From Verrucomicrobiota bacterium (GTDB lineage Bacteria; Verrucomicrobiota; Verrucomicrobiia; Limisphaerales; UBA1100): 8,725 nt of DNA. The DNA lies in assembly GCA_015660155.1 (NCBI GenBank), contig DQLO01000089.1, forward strand, positions 1-8,725, given 5' to 3'. A program made the translations under genes and the position numbers. Shown here piece by piece: positions 1 to 5,170 of this stretch (the stretch's first letter is position 1; every line of letters begins with the position of its first letter). The notes beneath the pieces were generated by a model. It was not told where the DNA came from. It did no database searches and saw only the letters and a list, made by a program, of their open reading frames with translations.

Positions 1-403
1 AATTTTCCTCAAAACTTTTTTTGCCATTGGGCCACCAATCGATCGTGGGCCCGTGCAAGACGCCCACGCGATAGGTGGTGAGGTTTTGAATGCCGCCGCC
101 TTTGTAGTAATACGTGGAATTTCCATCCAATTTGCCATCGGTGTAATGAAACACCGAGCGAGGCTTGCCGGTGTTATACCAGAACTTCGAGGGGCCGTGC
201 TGTTTGCCGGCGCGATAATTAATTTCGGTGATGCGCGTGCCATCGAAATGTTTGCGCTCGGCTACGCCGGTGTAGGGGGCATTGGCACTGGGCAAATACC
301 ACAGGCCATCGGCGCGCCGTTGAAGGGCGTCTTGAGCGGTGGCCATGCCGAGGCACACCCAGGCGATGGCCAAAATTGGAGAAATGCGTTTCACCGTCCT
401 CAT
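1..403 (-). CDS. Secreted MORN-like repeat protein (5' part, runs off left edge)
   Basis: Only the first 134 codons lie in the window. The start is the ATG at 403. An in-frame TAA lies two codons upstream (TAA CCA ATG), so no earlier start is possible. Residues 1-23 form a Sec signal peptide: basic MRTVKR, a hydrophobic core, then ATA before Gln24 as a likely signal peptidase I site. After a short linker the protein consists of 24-residue repeats. Glycines recur at 46/70/94/118, at 55/79/103/127 and at 66/90/114, with aromatic residues between them (for example KFWYNTGK, HYTDGKLDG, WWPNGK). This is the pattern of the MORN_2 / YwqK-type repeat family, which forms beta-hairpin stacks. In bacteria these proteins are usually exported and rarely have a known biochemical role. 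The name 'YwqK antitoxin' is often attached by homology, but no toxin partner is visible here. The gene follows the peroxiredoxin terminator on the same strand. The signal peptide and repeats are seen directly; the family assignment is recognition; the function is unknown. Confidence 0.82.
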   Translation of the reverse strand, partial: MRTVKRISPILAIAWVCLGMATAQDALQRRADGLWYLPSANAPYTGVAERKHFDGTRITEINYRAGKQHGPSKFWYNTGKPRSVFHYTDGKLDGNSTYYYKGGGIQNLTTYRVGVLHGPTIDWWPNGKKSFEEN

Positions 404-408
404 TGGTT

Positions 409-437
409 AACCTACTGCAATTTCGGCGCAATTTCAA
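409..437 (-). promoter_or_regulatory. Possible promoter for the MORN-repeat gene (leaderless)
   Basis: On the minus strand, TTGAAA (437-432) is followed after 17 bases by TAGGTT (414-409). The -35 box is good and the -10 box is poor. Transcription would begin about at the A of the ATG at 403, giving a leaderless mRNA, which fits the lack of a Shine-Dalgarno sequence. The position just downstream of the peroxiredoxin terminator makes a separate promoter reasonable. The weak -10 keeps this tentative. Confidence 0.28.
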
Positions 438-445
438 GTCGACAT

Positions 446-474
446 AAAAAAACGGGAGGCCCGAAAGCCTCCCG
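446..474 (-). terminator. Rho-independent terminator of the peroxiredoxin gene
   Basis: On the minus strand an 8-bp GC-rich stem, CGGGAGGC/GCCTCCCG (474-467 with 460-453), closes a 6-base loop and is followed at once by seven T residues (452-446). It begins 24 bases after the peroxiredoxin stop codon. On the plus strand no T-run follows the stem directly, so it acts on minus-strand transcripts. Confidence 0.9.
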
Positions 475-497
475 CTCGAAATAATTTTTCCCGTGGC

Positions 498-995
498 CTA
501 GTTGAGCTTGGCCAGAGTTTCCTTGATGGCTTCGAAGTTAGGTAGGTCGCCGGGGGTTTCGGTTTGTTCGGCGTATTGCACGGTGCCTTCCTTGTCGATA
601 ACGAAGGCCGCGCGCGCGCTGGTGGCGCCCACGCCGATGAGGTCATCAAGCAGCACGCCGTAATCCTTGGCGGTTTGCTTGTTCAAATCGCTGGCGAGCG
701 TGATTTCGATGCCGTCCTTTTCGGCCCATTGTTTTTGGGCGAAGGGGCTATCGACACTCACGGCGATGACGGCGGCGTTGAGATCGTTGTAAGCGCCGAT
801 GCCGGCGGTGAGGTCGCAGAGCTCGGCGGTGCAAACGCCGGTAAAGGCGAGCGGCACGAAGAGGAGTACGGTATTTTTCGCGCCGTAATTGGCGCTGAGC
901 GTGACGTCGGTGAGGCCGAAGTCGTTTTTCTCGCCGTCGGCGTTGCTGGATTTGAGGGTGAAATCAGGAGCTTTGGAGCCTACTTCAATGGGCAT
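498..995 (-). CDS. Peroxiredoxin (AhpC/TSA superfamily, AhpE/BCP-like)
   Basis: The 165-residue protein reduces hydrogen peroxide or organic hydroperoxides through a cysteine thiol in the cytoplasm. The start chosen is the ATG at 995 (MPIEVGSKAPDFTL), because family members begin a few residues before the APDF strand and because the promoter lies upstream of this ATG; the frame stays open to 1097, but that extension would start upstream of the promoter. The peroxidatic site is PLAFTGVC (residues 48-55): Pro48, Thr52 and Cys55 form the classic PxxxTxxC motif. Arg128 in GATSARAAFVID is the likely catalytic arginine. A second cysteine, Cys60, lies five residues after Cys55 (CTAELC), the spacing of the resolving cysteine in BCP/PrxQ enzymes, whereas the AFTG context resembles AhpE. 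It is therefore probably an atypical 2-Cys enzyme; the electron donor is unknown. There is no signal peptide and no clear ribosome binding site. The gene is flanked by its own promoter and terminator, so it appears monocistronic. Confidence 0.93.
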   Translation of the reverse strand: MPIEVGSKAPDFTLKSSNADGEKNDFGLTDVTLSANYGAKNTVLLFVPLAFTGVCTAELCDLTAGIGAYNDLNAAVIAVSVDSPFAQKQWAEKDGIEITLASDLNKQTAKDYGVLLDDLIGVGATSARAAFVIDKEGTVQYAEQTETPGDLPNFEAIKETLAKLN

Positions 996-1038
996 AATGG
1001 TGAGTGGTTTGGGGGATTGGAGGTTAATGTTGGGGCGC

Positions 1039-1067
1039 GTTATAAGCGTGCGGCAGCGGGGTGTCAA
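1039..1067 (-). promoter_or_regulatory. Sigma-70-type promoter of the peroxiredoxin gene
   Basis: On the minus strand TTGACA (1067-1062) is separated by exactly 17 bases from TATAAC (1044-1039). This is a perfect -35 box and a five-of-six -10 box. The transcript would start near 1032, giving a leader of about 37 bases before the ATG at 995. It is the best promoter match I found in the window and supports the choice of the 995 start. Confidence 0.8.
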
Positions 1068-1120
1068 ACCCGAATGGTAACAACAAAACCGTAACAATCG
1101 TCCGAGATTTACCGTCTGAC

Positions 1121-1150
1121 TTTACGAAGGCGGGGGGCGTGCTGTATCTT
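1121..1150 (+). promoter_or_regulatory. Weak candidate promoter for pseudopilin 1
   Basis: TTTACG (1121-1126) and TATCTT (1145-1150) are 18 bases apart, 24 bases before the ATG at 1175. Both boxes match the consensus only in part. It is listed because the divergent intergenic region (996-1174) must hold a plus-strand promoter and I see no better one. A G-run (1131-1137) fills part of the spacer. Confidence 0.25.
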
Positions 1151-1174
1151 CCCCCAAGAAACTTGATTCGGCTA

Positions 1175-1921
1175 ATGAAGAAACCCCAACACGAAAACGC
1201 ATTTACTCTGATTGAGTTGCTGGTCGTCATTGCCATTATTGGCATCCTTGCCTCGCTCCTGTTGCCGGTATTGGCGGGGGCAAAGAAAAAGGCGCGCACA
1301 ATCAAGAGCGTGAGCAACCAAAAACAAATTGGCGCGGGCTACGTTGGCTATCTCGGCGATCACGATGGCTGGTTTCCCCGTGTAGCAGGACCGGCCAGCG
1401 TAGGCGGCAAACAGGGGGACGGCATGGGCAACAAAGGCAAACTCCCAAAACTCGTGGCCCGACTTTACGGTGCCACGGTGCCCGAGAACGAACGGCCACT
1501 CAATGAGTATGTGGGCGACTCCAGAATTTTTCACGACCCGTCGGATATCGGCGGGGGCGTGTATGTCCTGCCCAGTTGTTGGGAATCCCTCGGCAACAGC
1601 TATCAACCCCAAGCAGCCGATGACATGTTTCGCGTGAAACGTGTGCTCGGCGAAAAAAGTGAACCGGCTGATTCATACGAGGGTATGTCCATGCATGAAT
1701 CCGAACTCACCACGCACAATGCCGTTGATAAAAAAATCATCCAAGGCGATTGGAACTGGCCCTACGACCGCGAAGACGCATGGCATGGCGTGGAGGGTTA
1801 CGGTCGGCACGTGATGCTCTACGGCGATTTTCATGTGGAGCAATTTGTTTTCCCCCCCACTTCCACACTGCTCAAATGGCAGCTCCAACCACCGCCCGAC
1901 CCCGCCTTCACCTGGTGGTGA
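1175..1921 (+). CDS. Type IV pilin-like pseudopilin, tandem copy 1
   Basis: The start is the ATG at 1175 ([14 protein letters not shown]), giving 248 residues. The frame is open upstream to a GTG at 1061, but a short basic leader before FTLIE is what prepilin peptidase substrates have. Residues 10-30 form the hydrophobic N-terminal helix with Glu14, which is Glu+5 of the mature protein. The residue before the cleavage site is Ala9 rather than the usual Gly. After the helix come a basic turn (AGAKKKAR) and a globular domain with [11 protein letters not shown], one cysteine (Cys135), SMHESEL (172-178), GDWNWPYDR (191-199) and [11 protein letters not shown] (212-222). The last element recalls the DGH-V segment near the C-terminus of the large H-X9-DG/DUF1559-like pseudopilin families of PVC bacteria. 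The protein ends in Trp-Trp. The likely location is the inner membrane, cell envelope or a type II secretion-like fibre; the substrate is unknown. It is about two-thirds identical to the next gene, 64 bases downstream. No secretion machinery genes are nearby. Confidence 0.88.
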   Translation: MKKPQHENAFTLIELLVVIAIIGILASLLLPVLAGAKKKARTIKSVSNQKQIGAGYVGYLGDHDGWFPRVAGPASVGGKQGDGMGNKGKLPKLVARLYGATVPENERPLNEYVGDSRIFHDPSDIGGGVYVLPSCWESLGNSYQPQAADDMFRVKRVLGEKSEPADSYEGMSMHESELTTHNAVDKKIIQGDWNWPYDREDAWHGVEGYGRHVMLYGDFHVEQFVFPPTSTLLKWQLQPPPDPAFTWW

Positions 1922-1934
1922 GCCGACAAACCAC

Positions 1935-1963
1935 TTTACTTAAACGATAAATTCGATTACATT
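1935..1963 (+). promoter_or_regulatory. Candidate promoter for pseudopilin 2
   Basis: In the 64-base gap between the two pseudopilin genes, TTTACT (1935-1940) and TACATT (1958-1963) are 17 bases apart. Each box matches four of six consensus positions. Transcription would start near 1970, leaving a leader of about 16 bases that contains the purine-rich GAGAAAGAGAAG. If real, copy 2 could be expressed independently of copy 1; otherwise the two genes share one transcript. Confidence 0.35.
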
Positions 1964-1985
1964 GACCGAAGAGAAAGAGAAGCTC

Positions 1986-2729
1986 ATGAAACTCAATAAG
2001 CGCACATCCGGTTTCACGTTGATCGAATTACTTGTAGTCATGCTCGTGATCGGCATTCTGGCAGCGATGTTGATGCCCGTGCTGGCCGGTGCGAAGAAAA
2101 AAGCCCGCACCATGAAAAGCATCAGCAACCAAAAACAAATTGGTGCCGGCTACACCGGTTATCTGGGCGATCATGACGGATGGTTCCCATCCGTGTACGG
2201 CCCGGCCGGCCTTGGCGGGAAAACCGGCAACGGCATGGGCGGCAGCGGCCCCCTGCCCGCCATCGTGGTTAATTTATTCGGCGCTAAAGTACCTGAAGCC
2301 GAGCGCCCCCTCAACAAATACGTGGGAAGCGCCGACGTGTTTCATGACCCCGCCGATAACGGCAGCACCCTCTACAAAATGAGAAGCTGCTGGAATTCCC
2401 TCGGCACAAGCTACCAACCCCAAGTAGCCGATGACCTCTTTCGCGTGCAACGCGTGCTCGGCGAGCGCAACGAAAAACCCGGCAGTTATGAAGCTACCTC
2501 CATGCACGAATCTGAACTCACTCAGTTTGCTGCCGTGGACAAAAAAATAATCCAAGGCGATTGGAATTGGCCCTACGACCGCAGGGACGCATGGCACAGC
2601 ACCAAGGGTCTCGCCAAGCATATCATGCTTTACGGCGATATGCACGTGGAGCAATACATCTTCCCCCCCACCGAGGAAATGGTGGAAATGTTTACGCAAA
2701 CACCCGATGCAGCATTCAAATGGTGGTAA
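1986..2729 (+). CDS. Type IV pilin-like pseudopilin, tandem copy 2
   Basis: This is a 247-residue paralogue of the preceding gene. The ATG at 1986 (MKLNKRTSGFTLIE) is chosen over the upstream TTG at 1962. It follows a purine-rich stretch (GAGAAAGAGAAG) and gives a leader that lines up with copy 1 residue for residue. The cleavage site is canonical, Gly9 before Phe10, with Glu14 at mature position 5 and a hydrophobic helix to about residue 30. The strongest conservation with copy 1 lies in three blocks: the helix through [27 protein letters not shown], and [16 protein letters not shown]. Cys135 and the final Trp-Trp are also kept. The divergent parts are residues 71-100, 125-132 and 230-240. 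Prepilin peptidase processing and envelope location follow from the family; the substrate and the reason for two copies are unknown. A terminator follows 21 bases after the stop. Confidence 0.88.
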   Translation: MKLNKRTSGFTLIELLVVMLVIGILAAMLMPVLAGAKKKARTMKSISNQKQIGAGYTGYLGDHDGWFPSVYGPAGLGGKTGNGMGGSGPLPAIVVNLFGAKVPEAERPLNKYVGSADVFHDPADNGSTLYKMRSCWNSLGTSYQPQVADDLFRVQRVLGERNEKPGSYEATSMHESELTQFAAVDKKIIQGDWNWPYDRRDAWHSTKGLAKHIMLYGDMHVEQYIFPPTEEMVEMFTQTPDAAFKWW

Positions 2730-2750
2730 GCCGCAAACAGAAAAATCACC

Positions 2751-2775
2751 GGCGGGTTTAGCTCGCCTTTTTTTT
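2751..2775 (+). terminator. Rho-independent terminator of the pseudopilin pair
   Basis: GGCGGG (2751-2756) pairs with CTCGCC (2762-2767), with one G-T wobble, around the loop TTTAG, and eight T residues follow (2768-2775). It overlaps the stop codon (2760-2758) and last codons of the convergent oxidoreductase gene. Read on the minus strand, the same stem is followed after four bases by five T residues, so it may also weakly end the opposing transcript. Confidence 0.75.
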
Positions 2776-4230
2776 GGCCTTCAATTCCGCCGCCTCCGGG
2801 CTCTTTGAATAAAAATCATCCAGCGGAAAACACCCGCTCGGCAAACCCTTGCGCGGTGCCGTGGTGCAATCGCTAAACGTTCGGCAAATCAATTTCTTCT
2901 CCAACGCGCCCTGCTCCATTGCTGCCGAAAGAATATCCGGATAACTCAGCACCACCCGTCCGAGCCCCGCGAAATCCGTCCAGCCTTCGCGCAGCAGCGC
3001 CTGACTCACGTGCGGCAGATACTCCTGCAAATAACTCAACGCCGAGGACACCACCGCCATGCCCGCAGGCAACTGCGCCTTCACCTGCCGCACCGCATCG
3101 ATTTGGCGCGCCACATCCACCAGCGGATCGTACGCCGGTTGATAGCCATCGCTGGGCGGATACACCGCCGGCCGCTGGATGTGCGGATTGTAATACGGCG
3201 AACCGGCCGAAGTGTTGAGCAGTTTGATTCCCAGTTCGCCACAGAGTTTCACAAACGCAAATGTCTCGGTGAGGTCCGGTTGCGTGGGATCATTTTGATC
3301 CACGCCAAACTGATATGGAAAGGGAGTGTTAAAATCTTCGGGAATGCCCGGGCCGAGTTTACCCGGAAACGCATTCGCGGGATCGGGCCGATGCGGCACA
3401 ATGTCGAACAAACTCAAGCGCACCGCGAGGTCGAGATCATTCCCGTCCGCGCGAATGGCCGCCACGATCTCGCGAAAGAGACGCGTGCGGTTTTCAAAGC
3501 TGCCGCCATAACGCCCCGCCCGCGTGAACGCGCCGAGAAATTCGTGCAGCAAATATCCGTGGCAACATTTGAGGTCCACGAAATCCGCGCCCACTTCGCG
3601 CGCCAGCCGCGCCGCCTTCACGTAATCGGCAATCAACCCGGCCAGCTCGTCATCCGTCCATACTTGCGCGTCACTCGTCACCTTGAATTTTGCATCCAAA
3701 ATTGGATGCCGGTAAGCGACGCGCGGTTCGTAAACAAATTTTCCATTCGGTCGGCAAAACCGTCCCGAATGCGTCAACTGAAACCCAATCGCTAAATCGT
3801 CCGTGCCCCCAAACTTATCGCGATGCGCCGCTAGCAAAATTTCCCGCAACGCCGTGAGGTCACCCTGCGTTTCAGAGTTGATGAGCAATTGATTCGGATT
3901 CGCCCGCCCATCCGGCCGCACCGCCATCGCCTCCGCACCGCAAATCAGTTTCGCCCCGCTCTCGCCAAACCGCCGCCAACGCCGCCGCACCGCATCCGTC
4001 GCGCGACCCTCCGTCGTGCCGTCCCACCCCTCCATCGGCTGCAGCGCAATGCGGTTGCCGATTGTTTTGCCATTGATCGTAATCCCGGCCAAAGCCTCCG
4101 CAACCGGCGAGGCCTCGGTGATGATCGCATCGTCGCATGGAATCTCGACGCCCAGCGAAGCCACGTGTGACCGAAAAGCATCCGGCGTTTTTAGCGTGGG
4201 GATACGTGTCAGTTTGAAGGATTCAGGCAT
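2758..4230 (-). CDS. Old Yellow Enzyme-like NADH:flavin oxidoreductase
   Basis: The 490-residue protein is an FMN TIM-barrel oxidoreductase of the OYE/2,4-dienoyl-CoA reductase superfamily, which uses NAD(P)H, usually to reduce activated C=C bonds. Visible signatures are [11 protein letters not shown] (58-68, FMN-binding start of the barrel), QLTHSGR (151-157), [11 protein letters not shown] (222-232), YGGSFENR (241-248) and [13 protein letters not shown] (421-433, phosphate-binding region). After the barrel come Cys449, Cys455 and Cys467. Cys455 and Cys467 match the last C-X11-C of the dienoyl-CoA reductase [4Fe-4S] motif, but one of the usual four cysteines is missing. The FAD domain of full-length dienoyl-CoA reductases is absent. 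The ATG at 4230 is chosen because it overlaps the upstream stop by 8 bases (ATGCCTGA) and follows GGAG at 10 bases; the frame remains open to 4272. It is the last gene of the secA-dapA-like-OYE unit and probably acts in the same pathway as the DapA-like enzyme. The substrate is unknown. Confidence 0.9.
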   Translation of the reverse strand: MPESFKLTRIPTLKTPDAFRSHVASLGVEIPCDDAIITEASPVAEALAGITINGKTIGNRIALQPMEGWDGTTEGRATDAVRRRWRRFGESGAKLICGAEAMAVRPDGRANPNQLLINSETQGDLTALREILLAAHRDKFGGTDDLAIGFQLTHSGRFCRPNGKFVYEPRVAYRHPILDAKFKVTSDAQVWTDDELAGLIADYVKAARLAREVGADFVDLKCCHGYLLHEFLGAFTRAGRYGGSFENRTRLFREIVAAIRADGNDLDLAVRLSLFDIVPHRPDPANAFPGKLGPGIPEDFNTPFPYQFGVDQNDPTQPDLTETFAFVKLCGELGIKLLNTSAGSPYYNPHIQRPAVYPPSDGYQPAYDPLVDVARQIDAVRQVKAQLPAGMAVVSSALSYLQEYLPHVSQALLREGWTDFAGLGRVVLSYPDILSAAMEQGALEKKLICRTFSDCTTAPRKGLPSGCFPLDDFYSKSPEAAELKAKKKAS

Positions 4231-5170
4231 CGGAGAATTGCTCCACGATTTTCTGCAAAATTGCGCGGTCACTATCCGGGCGCGTGGGAGAATCCGGATG
4301 CGTATCGTCGCAGTCGAGCCAGCCGCGCAGTTTGAGAAACATCGCGGCCGAATGTTTGTACGCGGGCACGGGCGGACGGAAAGTGAGAAAGCCGAGATAC
4401 TGCAGCCAGTCGTTCAATTCATAAAACGCCGGATCACCCGCCGCCCACGCGGCATCGCGTTGGGCGAACACGTCCGGCGCGAAGGTGCTGAGGCCGAGCA
4501 GATAATCGCTGCCGTACATCACCATATCGATGGCCAGATCGTTGCCGGTGAACACGCGAAACTCCGGCCGCAATTCATCGCGCAACATCAGCCGCCGCCA
4601 TTCCGGTTCGCGTTTGAATGAGGAATGCTTCGAGCCAATCAACCGCTTGATGCCCAGCAAGCCACGAAAAACTTCGAGCGAATAAATTTTCCCAAACGGC
4701 GCAATCATATCGTTCAGCTCAAAGCCAATGATTTCGTCAGCGCCCTCGGCGAGTTGCGCGTAGCGGGCCACAATCGCTTCATCGTCACCGCCGGTGAGGC
4801 CGAAGGATTGAAAAATCACCGGCACTCCGCCGTGGGTTTGGATCATTTCCATTTGGCGAAAATATTCGTCGGCATCAAAGGCCGCGCCCAGCGCATCGCC
4901 TACGAAAGCACCGGCCACAAAATCATCGGTCACCGCCCGCGTGAGTTCCAGCGCGCGTGTGCGCGTGGCGTCGTCAATGAGGTGGGCGTAGCCGGTGTCC
5001 ATATTCACCGCGGGCGCGAGGCCGGCGGATACAGTACGTTGGAGATGCGCGGTGAAACCCGCCCAATCCACGTCGCCGTTGGACTGAAAGGGAAGTAGAA
5101 TTGCGGAGATGCCGCGAATGACGCGGCGCGGTCGAATTAAAGAAACCGGATTGAATGAGCGATCATCCAC
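4223..5170 (-). CDS. Dihydrodipicolinate synthase (DapA/NanA)-family protein
   Basis: The protein has 315 residues from the proposed GTG at 5170, which overlaps the secA stop by 8 bases (GTGGATGA). The frame is open to an ATG at 5215 inside secA, but GTG places [10 protein letters not shown] (19-28) where family members begin. This family builds class I aldolase-type TIM barrels that bind a keto-acid as a Schiff base. Lys181 in IGSKHSS is the likely Schiff-base lysine. Two usual DapA features are absent. The GTTGE-like segment reads [10 protein letters not shown] (56-65), and the position of the catalytic tyrosine in the LYN strand appears to be Phe120 (VIFQSFG). About 25 extra residues lie between that strand and the lysine ([16 protein letters not shown] region). 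Other notable blocks are [11 protein letters not shown] (207-217), [10 protein letters not shown] (219-228) and [10 protein letters not shown] (267-276). It is therefore probably not lysine-pathway DapA but a divergent retro-aldolase or hydrolyase. Its partner is likely the OYE-like enzyme that follows. Confidence 0.87.
   Translation of the reverse strand: MDDRSFNPVSLIRPRRVIRGISAILLPFQSNGDVDWAGFTAHLQRTVSAGLAPAVNMDTGYAHLIDDATRTRALELTRAVTDDFVAGAFVGDALGAAFDADEYFRQMEMIQTHGGVPVIFQSFGLTGGDDEAIVARYAQLAEGADEIIGFELNDMIAPFGKIYSLEVFRGLLGIKRLIGSKHSSFKREPEWRRLMLRDELRPEFRVFTGNDLAIDMVMYGSDYLLGLSTFAPDVFAQRDAAWAAGDPAFYELNDWLQYLGFLTFRPPVPAYKHSAAMFLKLRGWLDCDDTHPDSPTRPDSDRAILQKIVEQFSDA
4232..4244 (-). promoter_or_regulatory. 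Shine-Dalgarno of the OYE gene inside a small hairpin
   Basis: On the mRNA, GGAG (4244-4241) lies 10 bases before the ATG at 4230. The same four bases can pair with CUCC (4235-4232) around the loop CAAUU, with a possible extra U-G pair. The ribosome binding site would be partly masked until ribosomes finishing the upstream gene open it. The hairpin is small, so the masking effect is an inference. Confidence 0.4.

Larger units (their letters stand above)
1175..2729 (+). repeat. Tandem gene duplication of the pseudopilin
   Basis: The two genes are head-to-tail, of nearly equal length (248 and 247 codons), and align with a single one-residue gap near the C-terminus. By hand I count about 165 identical residues. 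The intergenic and upstream DNA is not similar between copies, and synonymous positions differ widely. The duplication is therefore old rather than a recent or assembly-derived repeat. Confidence 0.85.

Noticed and set aside
1..403. Toxin-antitoxin system, since MORN_2 proteins are often labelled YwqK antitoxins
   Set aside because: The protein has an export signal, and no toxin gene is visible; the label alone does not support such a system.
53..484. Open plus-strand frame of 143 codons at the left end
   Set aside because: It is the antisense shadow of the MORN-repeat gene, whose signal peptide and strict repeats are convincing, and it runs across the terminator hairpin.
564..1094. Open plus-strand frame opposite the peroxiredoxin
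   Set aside because: The minus strand encodes a clear peroxiredoxin with promoter and terminator; the antisense frame has low-complexity Gly/Ala/Val composition and no known motif.
1061..1174. Upstream extension of pseudopilin 1 to the GTG at 1061
   Set aside because: It would put 38 extra residues before a normal prepilin leader and would overlap the divergent peroxiredoxin promoter.
1909..1917. Palindrome CACCTGGTG at the end of pseudopilin 1 as a terminator or operator
   Set aside because: The stem is only four pairs, there is no T-run, and it lies in the codons for the conserved Trp-Trp end.
3010..3795. Long plus-strand frame (261 codons), rich in Arg and His, opposite the OYE gene
   Set aside because: The composition is typical of an antisense frame in GC-rich DNA, it has no family resemblance, and the opposite strand has all OYE signatures.
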